From NCBI RefSeq assembly GCF_000801105.2, contig NW_026615406.1, forward strand, positions 1 to 64,000: a stretch of DNA of 64,000 nt. Direction: 5' to 3'. The notes under the pieces were generated by a model that worked only from the letters and a program-made list of their open reading frames with translations, was not told where the DNA came from and made no database searches. Shown here piece after piece: positions 45,599-56,451 of this stretch (within the stretch, counting starts at the first letter, position 1; each line of letters opens with the position of its first letter). Source of the stretch: Raphanus sativus (lineage: Eukaryota; Streptophyta; Magnoliopsida; Brassicales; Brassicaceae). A program made the translations under genes and the position numbers.

Positions 45599-46272
45599 TG
45601 ATATTTTGTGACATTTAGAGATGTTTAAGGTGTTTAGGTGAGGATTAACGAGACCAAATGTTTAGAAATGAGTTTGCGAGTTTGAGAGAGTTTAAGAGGC
45701 AGAGTATGAGAGACTTAAAATGCTTAGATTGATTAATGAGAAGAGTTTACAATATATAGGTAGAGAGAGTAAGCTAGGTTTAAACAAATGAGTGGCTAAG
45801 ACAAGAGGACTATTCAAGGGGAGGAGCGTGCTCTCTGAAATGCTTGGACCAGGTTCACTTCGCGTATCCAGCTTGGTCCAGCCTGTCTTCGCAGCATAGT
45901 CACCTTATCCAGCATAGTGACCCTATCCATAAACGGTCACAAGCTCGATCACTCTAAACCCTCTCCTTGATCACAAGTCTTTGTAACTTTCTCTTCACTC
46001 TTCATCTCTTCACAAAGTCAGTTTACCTCAGTTCAAATAGTTACCACACAGTAACTTATTTTTACTGAGGTAACTTTTATGCCCAGACTTTGCACAACCC
46101 AAAATGTCTCCAAATGATGTTTAAAAGTGGTTTGAGTTGAGATGGTCCGTACAAGTCCGTACATGTCCGTACTGTCCGTACACACTCTTCTCAAACTCAC
46201 TTCTAAACATCTCTCCAACTTAATCTCCTCATTTCATCCTTCACACTCAACTCTTATTGCCTCAACTTAACA
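45599..46272 (-). repeat. 3' LTR of copia G
   Basis: 674 bp, TGATATTTTGTGAC..CAACTTAACA on +. One base differs from 55778-56451 (AACTTTCTC against AACTTGCTC). It includes a cluster of GTCCGTAC repeats near 46145-46185. The purine tract follows on + as CTCCCCCTCAAGCTTGACC. Confidence 0.94.
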
Positions 46273-46340
46273 CTCCCCCTCAAGCTTGACCATGTGGAAC
46301 AAGTCAAGCTTGGAATGCTGTTCAATCTCCCTCATTAAAA

Positions 46341-46382
46341 CCTTAACAAGGAAAACCCATTTGGGACAAAACCTTGAGAAGG
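46341..46382 (-). other. Conserved 3' stem-loop of copia G
   Basis: The arms CCTTAACAAGG and CCTTGAGAAGG pair with two mismatches. The loop contains ACCCATTTGGGAC. Same place as in E, F, C and D. Confidence 0.7.
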
Positions 46383-46415
46383 AAAATGAGTAGAGACATC
46401 CCAGCAGGGGAGTAT

Positions 46416-46939
46416 TTAGTTGGTACCTCTCAAGTCAATGAGGCCCAGCCTAATGTGGATGGACTCCATTGTCTTCTGTCTTGCTGCCTTTGTGAACACA
46501 TCCGCCAACTGATCCTCACTTCTTGTATAACACGGCAGCACCACTCCAAGAACAATCATCTGCCTGACCTTGTGACAATCCACCTCAATGTGTTTAGTCC
46601 TCTCATGGAACACACTGTTGGAAGCTATGTGGATGGCAGCTTGATTGTCACAATGCATAACCATAGGTGTAGCTTGATCAACCTCCAAATGCTTCAGGAT
46701 TCCTTTGATCCACACCAACTCGTTGGTAAGCTTGAGCATTGCACGGTACTCGGCTTCAGCACTGGAACAAGACACCACTTTCTGCTTCTTGCTCTTCCAT
46801 GTCACCAAATTTCCTCCAATAAATGTGCAATAGCCTGTTGTTGATCTTCTATCAGCCCTATCACCTGCCCAATCCGCATCACAATACCCCACAGCTTCAG
46901 TACTCTTGTTGCAACCCATCCAAATGCCTAGACTCCTGG
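46416..46939 (-). pseudogene. Copia G RNase H C-terminal fragment
   Basis: About 170 residues: SLGIWMGCNKSTEAVGYCDADWAG and on through RRSTTGYCTFIGGN, SSAEAEYRAM and DNQAAIHIA to the end at LGLIDLRGTN (stop at 46416). The N-terminal side is cut at 46939 by the LTR of gypsy H. The remainder of RNase H and all of RT are not found on the other side of H, so they are deleted. No ATG of its own is expected. It is a relic of the same polyprotein as 52287-55259. Confidence 0.88.
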
Positions 46940-47707
46940 TGATGCAAACCTAGCTAAACAAGGAGACAATGCGGAACAAGAGGAGCTGATTCAGCTAAGT
47001 GATACCGAGGAGGAGACAGAGGAGCTGAATGACACTGAAGAAGAAGCAGCTGAGCTAAGTGTTGCTGCAAAGGGGACAGGAACTCTTTCAGCTCAAACCA
47101 AACCCAACTTCGATCAAGACCATCTCGCTATCTCAGGCCCGGTTACAAGATCTCAGACCAAGAAATTGAAGAAAGCCATCTCAGCCTTGGTTCAGTTCAA
47201 ACCAGAACCAATCTCGACAACAAACCAAGTCAAGGAGATGTTTAATTTCTCAGTCTTCAAGACAGCCTAGTTTTCTTAATTTTCCTTCTAGTTTTACACA
47301 ATTCTTGTTGCAAGTTTCCACAAGTCTTTGACTAGTTCTTCTACAAAAACCTTGTCGACATTTGAGTATGATTCATTCACTTTTTCAATAAAAATCTTTC
47401 CTTTGTTTTTGTGAATCCTTTGTTCAGTTTCTGAACACTGTTTGCCTAGGAGTTGATTCTCTGCAAGGCTTTGGCTTGAGATCATTGTTTGTGGGCGTGA
47501 TACTCACGATCTCTAGCACATCTACACAAGTGTTTGATCTCTCCATCGATCTACACTGAAGTTCATCACCATATCTATCTCAATCCATCAACCATCTCAC
47601 CATCTTTCAAGGAGACAATACCATCCTTGTTCTAATCCGCAAAACACAACCCATATCACCCTCAGATCCATCCAAAAGGGAAAACAAAACCATCAAGGGT
47701 TTCATTA
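46940..47707 (+). repeat. 5' LTR of gypsy H
   Basis: 768 bp, TGATGCAAACC..TTTCATTA, nearly identical to the B LTRs. It contains the intact reading of the family C-terminal motif ([14 protein letters not shown]), about 47130-47175. Confidence 0.93.
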
Positions 47708-47709
47708 AG

Positions 47710-47721
47710 TGGTATCAGAGC
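47710..47721 (+). other. Primer-binding site of gypsy H
   Basis: TGGTATCAGAGC, two bases after the LTR. The leader (47722-48146) contains a run of about 14 A near 47857 and a doubled CTGAAGAGAAATCCAG phrase; no gene is seen. Confidence 0.93.
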
Positions 47722-48146
47722 AGATTGAGGGCTTTGATTCAGGGTTTGTACTCGATTTTCTTCTTCTCTTTGGGAACCTCTTTTTATTCTGTTTCTGTGA
47801 ATCTATCCATCTCTTTTCTACCTATCTAAAAGTGCGAGGGGGCCGACCAGTATAAAAAAAAAAAAAAGATCAAGGCATCTAAGGCTGAAGAGAAATCCAG
47901 CTAGACTGAAGAGAAATCCAGTCTCTGGTGGTAAAGCCTCTTGCGAACTAAATCTCTTATTACTGTCTATCTTTTCTTCTCTTTGGGGTAGGGAATTGAC
48001 TTCAAAAGGCTTGAACTCTGTTTGCTATTGAACTCCTGGATTCAAAAACTGAAACACTTGAGAGGAACACTTGAGAGAAACACCAGTGAGGCTTCGGCTA
48101 TCATATTGTGTTCTAACCTTTCTTGTTGAGTTCCTTAATAGGAATC

Positions 48147-51100
48147 ATGTCGGATGAAGAGCATGAGCGGGAAGATCATCCAAACCTATTCAACAAAGTC
48201 CAGATGGATGCTATGATGTCAACTCTGATGAAAGCAATAGATAAGAAACTTGAATTTGAAAGAAATTCCTTTGCTACTAACAATGTTTTAGGTAGTGCTT
48301 CTCAGGCTAGGAAAGCTGCTAGAGAGAAAAGGAGAGGCAAGAGAGTTGCTACTGGCTTAACTGATGATGATATCACCTCTTCTGGAAGGAGTTCAGATGA
48401 AGTAAGATCAGTTAGAGCACCATCTCAGACCAGAACCAACCGGGCAGAGAGACACAGGCCAGATGACAGTCTTGGTAACATCAAGCTCAGAGTACCAATC
48501 TTCAGTGGTACCAGCAATCCAGACGATTACCTTGATTGGGAAAAAAAGATAGAGTTGATCTTTGATTGTCACAACTACTCAGAGCTCAAGAAGGTTAGGC
48601 TTGCAGCAACTGAATTCAATGGTTATGCTCTTCACTGGTGGGATCAGATTACTTCAACAAGAAGAAGAACCGGGGAAGCAGCAGTATCAGGTTGGTTTGA
48701 ACTCAAGACTCTCATGGGGAAACGATTTGTTCCAAGTCATTACCACAAGGATGTTCATCTGAAACTAAGGAGGCTCACTCAAGGATCTAAGAGCGTGGAG
48801 GATTACTATCAGGAGATGGAGACTCTCATGATAAAAGCATCTGTTGTTGAGGATTCTAATGCAACTATGGCTCGGTTCCAAGCTGGTCTCAACAGAGAAA
48901 TACAAGATCGATTGGAGCTGCAGGATTATGATGACATCTATGAGCTTCTTCACAAAGCTATCCTCATTGAGCAACAACAGAAGAGAAAGAACAGCTCCAA
49001 GGGTTCATACGGCAACAACTACAGGACAACCAAGGATGAGAAAAGCCTAGCTAAACCCAAGGAAGAAAACAAAGCCTATCAGCGTGATGATAAGGGAAAA
49101 GCACCAGCAACTAGATCAAGAGATGTGAAGTGTTTCAAGTGCCATGGCATTGGTCACTATGCTAATGAATGCACTAACAAGAAGGTGATGATTCTCTTGG
49201 ATAATGGAGATATTATATCTGAGGAAGAGAATGCTGATGCTTCCGAGGAAGAGTTGATAGATTATCCAGTCCGAGGACAGCTCCTGGTTAGAAGAAGGTC
49301 TCTTCAGGTCCAATCCAAACCAGAAGACATTGATCAAAGGGAGAATCTCTTTCACACTCGTTGTACTGTTTATGATAAAGTTTGCAGCTTGATTATAGAT
49401 GGTGGAAGTTGTACTAACGTGGCTAGTGAATCTCTTGTAGCAAAACTTGGGCTAAAAACAGGGAAGCATCCTAGACCTTACCCACTACAATGGCTTAATG
49501 AGGGAGGCGAGCTGAAGGTCACTGAGCAAGTTATGGTTCCTATAACCATTGGGAGGTATCAAGATGAGATAGTGTGTGATGTACTACCCATGGATTCAAG
49601 TCATATTCTCTTAGGCAGGCCTTGGCAGTATGATAAGAAAGCTATCCATGATGGGTTTACAAATCGCCACTCCTTCACTCACAGAGATAAAAAGATTGTG
49701 CTTGCACCTTTGTCTCCTCAAGAAGTACATGAAGATCAGCTACAACTAAGGTTTAGGCGACAAGAAGCCAAGGAGAACTCATCTGACTCAAAGAAGGGAA
49801 CTAATCCTTGGGCCAAAAACAGTGAGATCAGGAAAGCTTTGATTCTCCAACAACCTTTGCTTTTGTTTATCTTCAAAGGTTCACTACTAACTTCTTCTAA
49901 CCATGCTCCGGAGCTTCCGAAAGGATTTGAGTTTATCTTGCAGGAATATGGAGATGTCTTTCCAAGAGAGAGTCCAGCTAGCTTGCCACCTTTCAGAGGG
50001 ATTGAACACCAAATAGATCTGGTTCCAGGCGCTTCTCTTCCAAATAGACCAGCCTATAGAACCAACCCAGACAAAACCAAGGAGTTGCAAAGGCAGGTTG
50101 ATGAGCTGATGGCTAAAGGACACATTAGAGAAAGCATGAGCCCTTGTGCCGTGCCTGTACTACTGGTGCCAAAGAAGGATGGAAGCTGGCGCATGTGTGT
50201 TGACTGCAGAGCCATCAACAATATCACTGTAAAGTACAGACATCCTATCCCTAGACTTGATGATATGCTTGATGAATTGCATGGGTCTTGCATTTTCTCT
50301 AAGATAGATTTAAAGAGTGGATATCATCAGATTAGGATGAAAGAAGGAGATGAATGGAAAACTGCTTTTAAAACAAAACATGGTTTGTATGAGTGGCTTG
50401 TTATGCCTTTCGGTTTAACTAATGCTCCTAGTACCTTCATGAGACTGATGAATCATGTTTTGAGAGCCTTCATAGGACACTTTGTGGTAGTTTATTTCGA
50501 TGACATCTTGATCTATAGCAAAAGTTTGTCTGAGCACACTGAACATTTGAGAATTGTTTTAGAAGTGCTTAGGAAAGAAACTCTTTTTGCTAACCTTGAT
50601 AAATGTACTTTTGGAGCAGATCACCTTGTGTTTCTAGGCTTTGTTGTTTCAGCTCAAGGAATCAGGGTGGATGAAGAGAAAGTGAAAGCCATCCGAGATT
50701 GGCCAGTTCCTAAGAGTGTGAGTGAAGTCCGGAGCTTTCATGGACTAGCTGGGTTCTACAGAAGGTTTGTCAGAGACTTCAGCACTATTGCAGCACCCCT
50801 CACTGAAGTTATCAAAAAGAATGTGGGGTTCAGATGGGAAGAAGCACAAGAAGAAGCTTTTCAGAACCTAAAAGGGAAGTTGACTGAAGCACCTTTGCTT
50901 GCACTTCCTGATTTTTCTAAGACTTTTGAAATTGAATGTGATGCTTCTGGAATAGGTATTGGGGCAGTGCTGATGCAAGAAAAGAAACCCATTGCCTACT
51001 TTAGTGAAAAGCTTGGAGGTGCTATGCTGAACTACCCGACTTATGATAAGGAGCTTTATGCATTGATCAGGGCTTTGGAGACATGGCAGCACTACTTGTG

Positions 51101-52293
51101 GCCAAAAGAGTTTGTGATCCACACTGATCATGAATCACTCAAGCACCTAAAGGGACAACACAAGCTGAATAAGAGGCACGCCAAGTGGGTAGAGTTTCTT
51201 GAAACCTTTCCTTATGTTATCCACTACAAGCAAGGTAAAGAGAATGTTGTTGCTGATGCACTTTCAAGAAGATATACTTTGCTTACTTCCATGGAAACTA
51301 AGTTGTTAGGCTTTGATCAAGTAAAATCTTATTATGCTGATGATCCTGATTTCAAAGAACACTATAAGGATAGTGAGAAACATACTAGTGGCAAATTCTA
51401 TCAAGCTGATGGTTTCTTATTCTTTGAAAATCGATTGTGCTTGCCTAATTGTTCTTTGCGAGAGCTCTATGTTAGGGAATCACATGGTGGAGGTCTGATG
51501 GGGCATTTTGGTGTTGCTAAGACCTATGCTATTCTAAAGGAGCACTTCTACTGGCCAAACATGAAGAGAGATGTCGAGAAGATATGCAGTAGATGTGTCA
51601 TTTGTACTCAAGCAAAGGCTAAAGCTCGACCTCAAGGTTTGTACACTCCACTTCCCATCCCTGATGTACCTTGGGTAGACATATCAATGGATTTTGTGTT
51701 AGGATTGCCTAGGACTAAGAGAGGCAGGGATTCGATTTTTGTGGTGGTAGATAGGTTCTCTAAAATGGCTCACTTCATAGCTTGCCACAAAACTGATAAT
51801 GCTCTTCACATTGCTGAGTTGTTCTTTAAAGAAGTGGTTAGACTTCATGGCATGCCCAGGAGTATTGTTTCTGATAGAGATACCAAGTTCTTGAGTCATT
51901 TCTGGAAAACTCTTTGGTCTAAGCTAGGAACTAAGCTAATGTTTTCTACTACTTGTCACCCACAAACTGATGGGCAAACTGAAGTGGTTAATAGGACCTT
52001 GGCTACTCTCTTGCGTGTTGTGATTAAAAAGAATATTAAGACTTGGGAAGATTGTTTGCCTCATGTTGAGTTTGCTTATAACCACTCTGTTCACCGAGCT
52101 ACTAAGTTCTCACCTTTTCAGATAGTTTATGGGTTTAATCCTTTGACTCCTCTTGATTTGTTGCCTATACCATACAAAGAGCAGATTAATCTTGATGGAA
52201 AGGCCAAGGCCGAGTTTGTTGTTTCTTTCCATGAGCAGGTTAAGAAGAATATTGAGGAGAGGACCAAAGAGTATGCAAGAGTATGCAAGATTC
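48147..52293 (+). pseudogene. Gypsy H gag-pol, truncated in integrase
   Basis: Starts at ATG 48147 ([10 protein letters not shown]) and is open through gag, protease, RT, RNase H and the integrase core, with the same motifs and numbering as B (zinc knuckle 329, protease D 418, YFDD 783, integrase D1182, D1243 and E1279). Differences from B that I can see are few (for example LMGKRFVP against [13 protein letters not shown] against PLRAV). The family text ends at KEYAR near 52293. The frame then runs into antisense copia G to 52550, giving a meaningless tail. The integrase C-terminal domain is lost, so the element is defective. Confidence 0.9.
52271..52293. other. Deletion junction between gypsy H and copia G
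   Basis: GTATGCAAGA occurs twice in a row (52271-52290), while B has it once. The text CAAGATTC at the edge can belong to either element: gypsy GCAAGATTCGCC and copia CAAGATTCACTG. Microhomology plus a short local duplication is the usual mark of end-joining repair. Confidence 0.75.
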
Positions 52294-53336
52294 ACTGTGA
52301 AAGCTTGATGTTCTTCAGGAAAGCTTGCAAAAGAACACACAGCTTGAGATGGATGCTCAACCGCTTGAGCACTGTAATACACCCTTGTATTCACCCAGTT
52401 GGATGCATCTCTCTTTACTCTTGTGCTTCTTCTCAAAGTAGGCTGTGGAGATTGCTGCATTACTTCCTCCTCATTTCCACTACTAGCCGCTTCTTCACTA
52501 GACTGACTTGCTTCAACTCCACCACTTGGCTGACTCTCTTCAGCTCCTGAACTAGAACTGGACATCTCAACACCTTGATCATGAGCACCAGAACTCTCCT
52601 CTGAACCAGAACTTCCTTCTGCTTCACCCGGTTCTTCTCCCCCCTCATGGTCAAGGTGTGGTGCCTCCTGATGATTCCCATCACCTTGATTGTTTCCATT
52701 GGCCGGACCCTGATGATCCACATTGATTCCCATCCCTTCTAGGATAGTCCTCAGTACTGAAGCTCTATCACTGGTAAGATCCTTCAAATCCTCCTGGTTT
52801 TGCTCCTCATAGTACCCTCTTTCTTCTATGAACTTCACTTCCCTTGATACTAACACACGCCTTGTGTCAGGATCATAGCATTTGTAACCTTTCTGGCTAG
52901 TTGAATAGCCAATGAACATAGCCTTGACACTTCTTGCTTCAAGCTTGTTTCTCATCTCACTTGCAATCATTACATAACACAAGCAACCAAAGACCCGCAT
53001 ATACTCCAGATTAGACTTGGACTGATTCAGTACCTCAAATGGGGACTTGCTTTGAAGCACCAAGGTTGGAGTTCTATTGATCAAGTAACAAGCCGTGGAT
53101 ACTGCATCACTCCAAAATCTCTTGGGAACCTTTGACTGGAGCATGATGGTTCTTGCCACTTCCATAAGGTGCCGGTTCTTTCTTTCAGCAACTCCATTTT
53201 GTTGTGGAGTGTAAGGGCAACTCGTCTGGTGCAATATACCATGCTGTGCTAGATGATGCTTGAATGCATTTCCAGTGTACTCTCCTCCATTATCTGACCT
53301 GAAGATTTTTATCTTGGCATTGTAATGGTTAGTCAC
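52287..53336 (-). pseudogene. Copia G integrase core and linker, cut before RT
   Basis: This continues the copia G polyprotein after an in-frame stop. It starts with SYVTNHYNAKIKIF and shows D at RSDNGGEYTG and E in QQNGVAERKNR. Then come MFIGYSTSQKGYKCY and a long Glu/Ser/Gly-rich linker (GEAEGSSGSEESSG). It ends at HQAFTVNL, which in relatives lies shortly before RT. The frame continues into gypsy DNA by accident to 52110. RT is absent. Confidence 0.86.
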
Positions 53337-53342
53337 ATAGGA

Positions 53343-55259
53343 TTAAAAACTTTTAAATGCATCAAGCACCCTATCTTTGGTTGGAATTAAAGTTAACCAG
53401 GTGTATTTGGATTTTTCATCAATGAAAGAGACATAATACTTGAAATTATCTCTAGACAAGCAAGGAGAGGTCCAAACATCAGAATGAACAAGATCAAAAC
53501 AATTTTTATAAACCGTAGAAGAGTTTGGAAAAACAGTTTTACAATGCTTGCCTAAAATACAAGCTTCACAATCTTTGTTCTCAAAAGAAACACCTGGCAA
53601 CATCAGTTTAAAAGCCTTATTATGAGGGTGTCCTAGTCTAGTATGCCACAATGCATTTTTACTTAGACTAGGAGCAGAAACAGAAGTAAATAAACAGCAA
53701 CGATCAGAGATAGGAGCAAGATCTTCAAGCAAATATAATTCTCCTTTGGTCACTCCTTTTCCAATAAGCTTGCTGCTCTCAATATCCTGAAACTTGACAT
53801 CATTAGGGCTGAATATAACATTGCAATTTAAATCAGTGGCACATTTCTTCACTGATAACAAGTTTGAGGTAAAGGTTGGCATATACAATGCCTTAGATTC
53901 CCTATCAAAGAGTTTAAGACTTCCTATCCCTTTGATAGGTATCTTTGCACCATCCGCAATCATCACATGACCAGTAGTAGGCATAATATCTTTTATTAAG
54001 CTAGTGTCACTGATCATGTGATGAGTGCATCCGGAATCAATCACAAGAGGTCTAGTGATGATAGGCTTAGCAATAAGAGCAAGAATACTAGACGGTTTGA
54101 ATGCATGCTCAATCCTAGCAATATTTGAACTACTAGTATGATTATGCATTTCTCTTAAACTATCCAGCATCCTAGCATTTCTATCAAGCTCAATGCCATT
54201 ATCTATCAACCTAGCACTAAAGGATGAACCCTCAATGTTACCATTCTCCTTGAAGAGTTTGATCAAAGCATCCAGGTCAGACTTCTTGAGATACTCTTGA
54301 TCACTTGTCCCGCGGTTGCTTGGTTCACCAGAGTAAGCAACCATGGACCTCTCCTCATTGGTTTCCTTGCTTGTACCAGCTCCACTTGATTTCTCAGCCT
54401 TGTATCCAGATCCTCTTTTCTCACGATCCTTCATGAACTTTGCCGGCTTCAAGTGAGGATGAAGAATCCAACACTGACTCTTCTTGTGCCCATGCTTCTT
54501 GCAATGATCACAATCCCCATCAAACTTCTCATACTTCCCATGCGCAGCCTTGTTTGCTTGTGGAGTCTCCTCTTGATCAACCTTAGCTGCTTGATTCACC
54601 AGTGCAAGCTCTCCTTTCTTCCCAAACAACCCAATGGTACCTTGCTCCTTTTGAATCCTTGCAACCACATTCTCAAGATCCGGCAAGTTATCCTCCCTCA
54701 ACAAGTGTTGGATAAGTCCTTGATACGCCGGATTCAATGTGAGGAGAAGCCCAAACACCTTGTCTTGCTCTCTCCTCTTGTTGAGCTCATCAGCATCCAC
54801 CGTGCTTGGCCTCAACATCTCAAGTTCGGACCAGAGTGATCTAAACCTCCCCAAGTGCTTAGTAAACTCCATGTCTTCTTGAACCAAGTGGTTCAATGCG
54901 TGCTTGACCTCAAACACTCTTCTCAGGTTTGAGGTGTTTCCATACACCTTCTTTAAGGTGTCCCATAGCTCCTTAGCTGACTCACAGTAGCTATAAGCAT
55001 CAAGGATTGCCGGGTCAAGTGAGTTTTGAAGAACTGACAACACTTGCATGTCTTCTTGTTCCCATTTCTCAAACGCCTCTTGAGCCGCTTCTCCTTCATC
55101 CTCTCCTTGAGTGATGAGCTTTGGAGCTTCACCTACAGTGATGTGCTTCCACAAGCCTTTCATTCCCACAGCAGTCTTCACCATCCGAGACAACACCAAG
55201 TAGTTGTTTCCCTTGAAACAAACCGCAACCTTCATCTTTGAGCTTCCTCCACTATCCAT
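53343..55259 (-). pseudogene. Copia G gag, protease and integrase N-terminal part
   Basis: It starts at ATG 55259 (MDSGGSSKMKVAVCF). Gag blocks: DPAILDAYSYCESAKELWDTL, NLRRVFEVKHALNHL and NPAYQGLIQHLLREDNLP. The CCHC zinc knuckle is CDHCKKHGHKKSQC. The protease has VIDSGCTHHM, with Cys where the other copia copies have Ala. The integrase zinc domain is HTRLGHPHNKAFK..CEACILGKHCK, and the first core D is at VHSDVW. The frame ends at DAFKSF with TAA at 53343-53345. Relatives have FQxYV here, so CAA has become TAA, a single C-to-T nonsense change. The next codons (SYVTNHYN) continue in the same frame at 53336. Confidence 0.87.
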
Positions 55260-55765
55260 AGCTAAGAAGCTCAACAAAGCCTTCAGCTTTCACACAACCA
55301 ACAATAAGAGACAACCTTTGCTTCACCGAACCAAACACAAGCTTCAAAACCACCAAAGAAATGACTTTTCTTCAATGAACCACAAGAACACCTTCAAAGC
55401 TTCACTAATCCACCAAAGTATTAATCCTTTCCTTCCGCAAACCACACAAACAACTCACGGAAGCACAAAAGTAACAAGCTTTCTTCACACAACCAACTTG
55501 AGAGCCAAATGGATCAAAGTATCAACCTTTCTCTTCAAAGAGCTAGCTTGAACCGCCAAAACCCCAAGTTTGAATCTTCAAGTTTGAATGAACCGCCAAC
55601 AACGTTTCTGAACCGAGCTTGAGTCTTCACAGCTACCACGAACCACAAAGAAACAAGCTTGAGCTTCCAAACCACCATGAACACCAAGAACACCAAGAAC
55701 ACCGAGAAGATCTTCAAAGCTCCAGCTTTGAATCTTCAACCGCGAACCAAGATTCTTCTAACCTG
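55260..55765 (-). other. Leader of copia G
   Basis: Non-coding, about 500 bp, low in T on +, with many CCACCAAAG, GAACACCAAGAACACC and TTGAACCGCC phrases in imperfect repeats. Short frames here follow the repeats and are not called. Confidence 0.55.
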
Positions 55766-55777
55766 GCTCTGATACCA
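55766..55777 (-). other. Primer-binding site of copia G
   Basis: GCTCTGATACCA on +, directly next to the LTR. Confidence 0.93.
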
Positions 55778-56451
55778 TGATATTTTGTGACATTTAGAGA
55801 TGTTTAAGGTGTTTAGGTGAGGATTAACGAGACCAAATGTTTAGAAATGAGTTTGCGAGTTTGAGAGAGTTTAAGAGGCAGAGTATGAGAGACTTAAAAT
55901 GCTTAGATTGATTAATGAGAAGAGTTTACAATATATAGGTAGAGAGAGTAAGCTAGGTTTAAACAAATGAGTGGCTAAGACAAGAGGACTATTCAAGGGG
56001 AGGAGCGTGCTCTCTGAAATGCTTGGACCAGGTTCACTTCGCGTATCCAGCTTGGTCCAGCCTGTCTTCGCAGCATAGTCACCTTATCCAGCATAGTGAC
56101 CCTATCCATAAACGGTCACAAGCTCGATCACTCTAAACCCTCTCCTTGATCACAAGTCTTTGTAACTTGCTCTTCACTCTTCATCTCTTCACAAAGTCAG
56201 TTTACCTCAGTTCAAATAGTTACCACACAGTAACTTATTTTTACTGAGGTAACTTTTATGCCCAGACTTTGCACAACCCAAAATGTCTCCAAATGATGTT
56301 TAAAAGTGGTTTGAGTTGAGATGGTCCGTACAAGTCCGTACATGTCCGTACTGTCCGTACACACTCTTCTCAAACTCACTTCTAAACATCTCTCCAACTT
56401 AATCTCCTCATTTCATCCTTCACACTCAACTCTTATTGCCTCAACTTAACA
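55778..56451 (-). repeat. 5' LTR of copia G
   Basis: 674 bp, the partner of 45599-46272. Probable TATA box TATATA at 55932-55937. The duplication ATCTT follows at 56452-56456. Confidence 0.94.

Larger units (their letters stand above)
46940..52293 (+). mobile_element. Ty3/gypsy element H (B family), 3'-truncated, inside copia G
   Basis: 5' LTR 46940-47707, primer site 47710-47721, leader, then gag-pol from 48147. The sequence leaves the family near 52293 inside the integrase C-terminal domain and passes into copia G (opposite strand). The last pol codons, purine tract and 3' LTR are missing. The left flank CCTGG would be the target duplication; its partner is lost. The text is almost identical to B, so the truncation is recent. 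Confidence 0.93.
45599..56451 (-). mobile_element. Ty1/copia LTR retrotransposon G (hosts H, partly deleted)
   Basis: A copia element in reverse in the satellite: 5' LTR 55778-56451, primer site 55766-55777, gag-protease-integrase 52287-55259, RNase H end 46416-46939, 3' LTR 45599-46272. Duplication ATCTT at 45594-45598 and 56452-56456. Gypsy H inserted in the RNase H region. A deletion then fused H's integrase to G's region just before RT. RT and part of RNase H are gone. The two 674-bp LTRs show only one difference that I can find, so G is very young and the deletion younger still. Confidence 0.93.

Noticed and set aside
43097..45614. Frames of 60-95 codons in the satellite arrays (also 57386-57673)
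   Set aside because: They are repeated translations of the monomer and break with each indel; no coding signal.
52294..52550. C-terminal extension of gypsy H pol
   Set aside because: It is antisense copia G linker sequence read through after the deletion junction, not a fusion domain.
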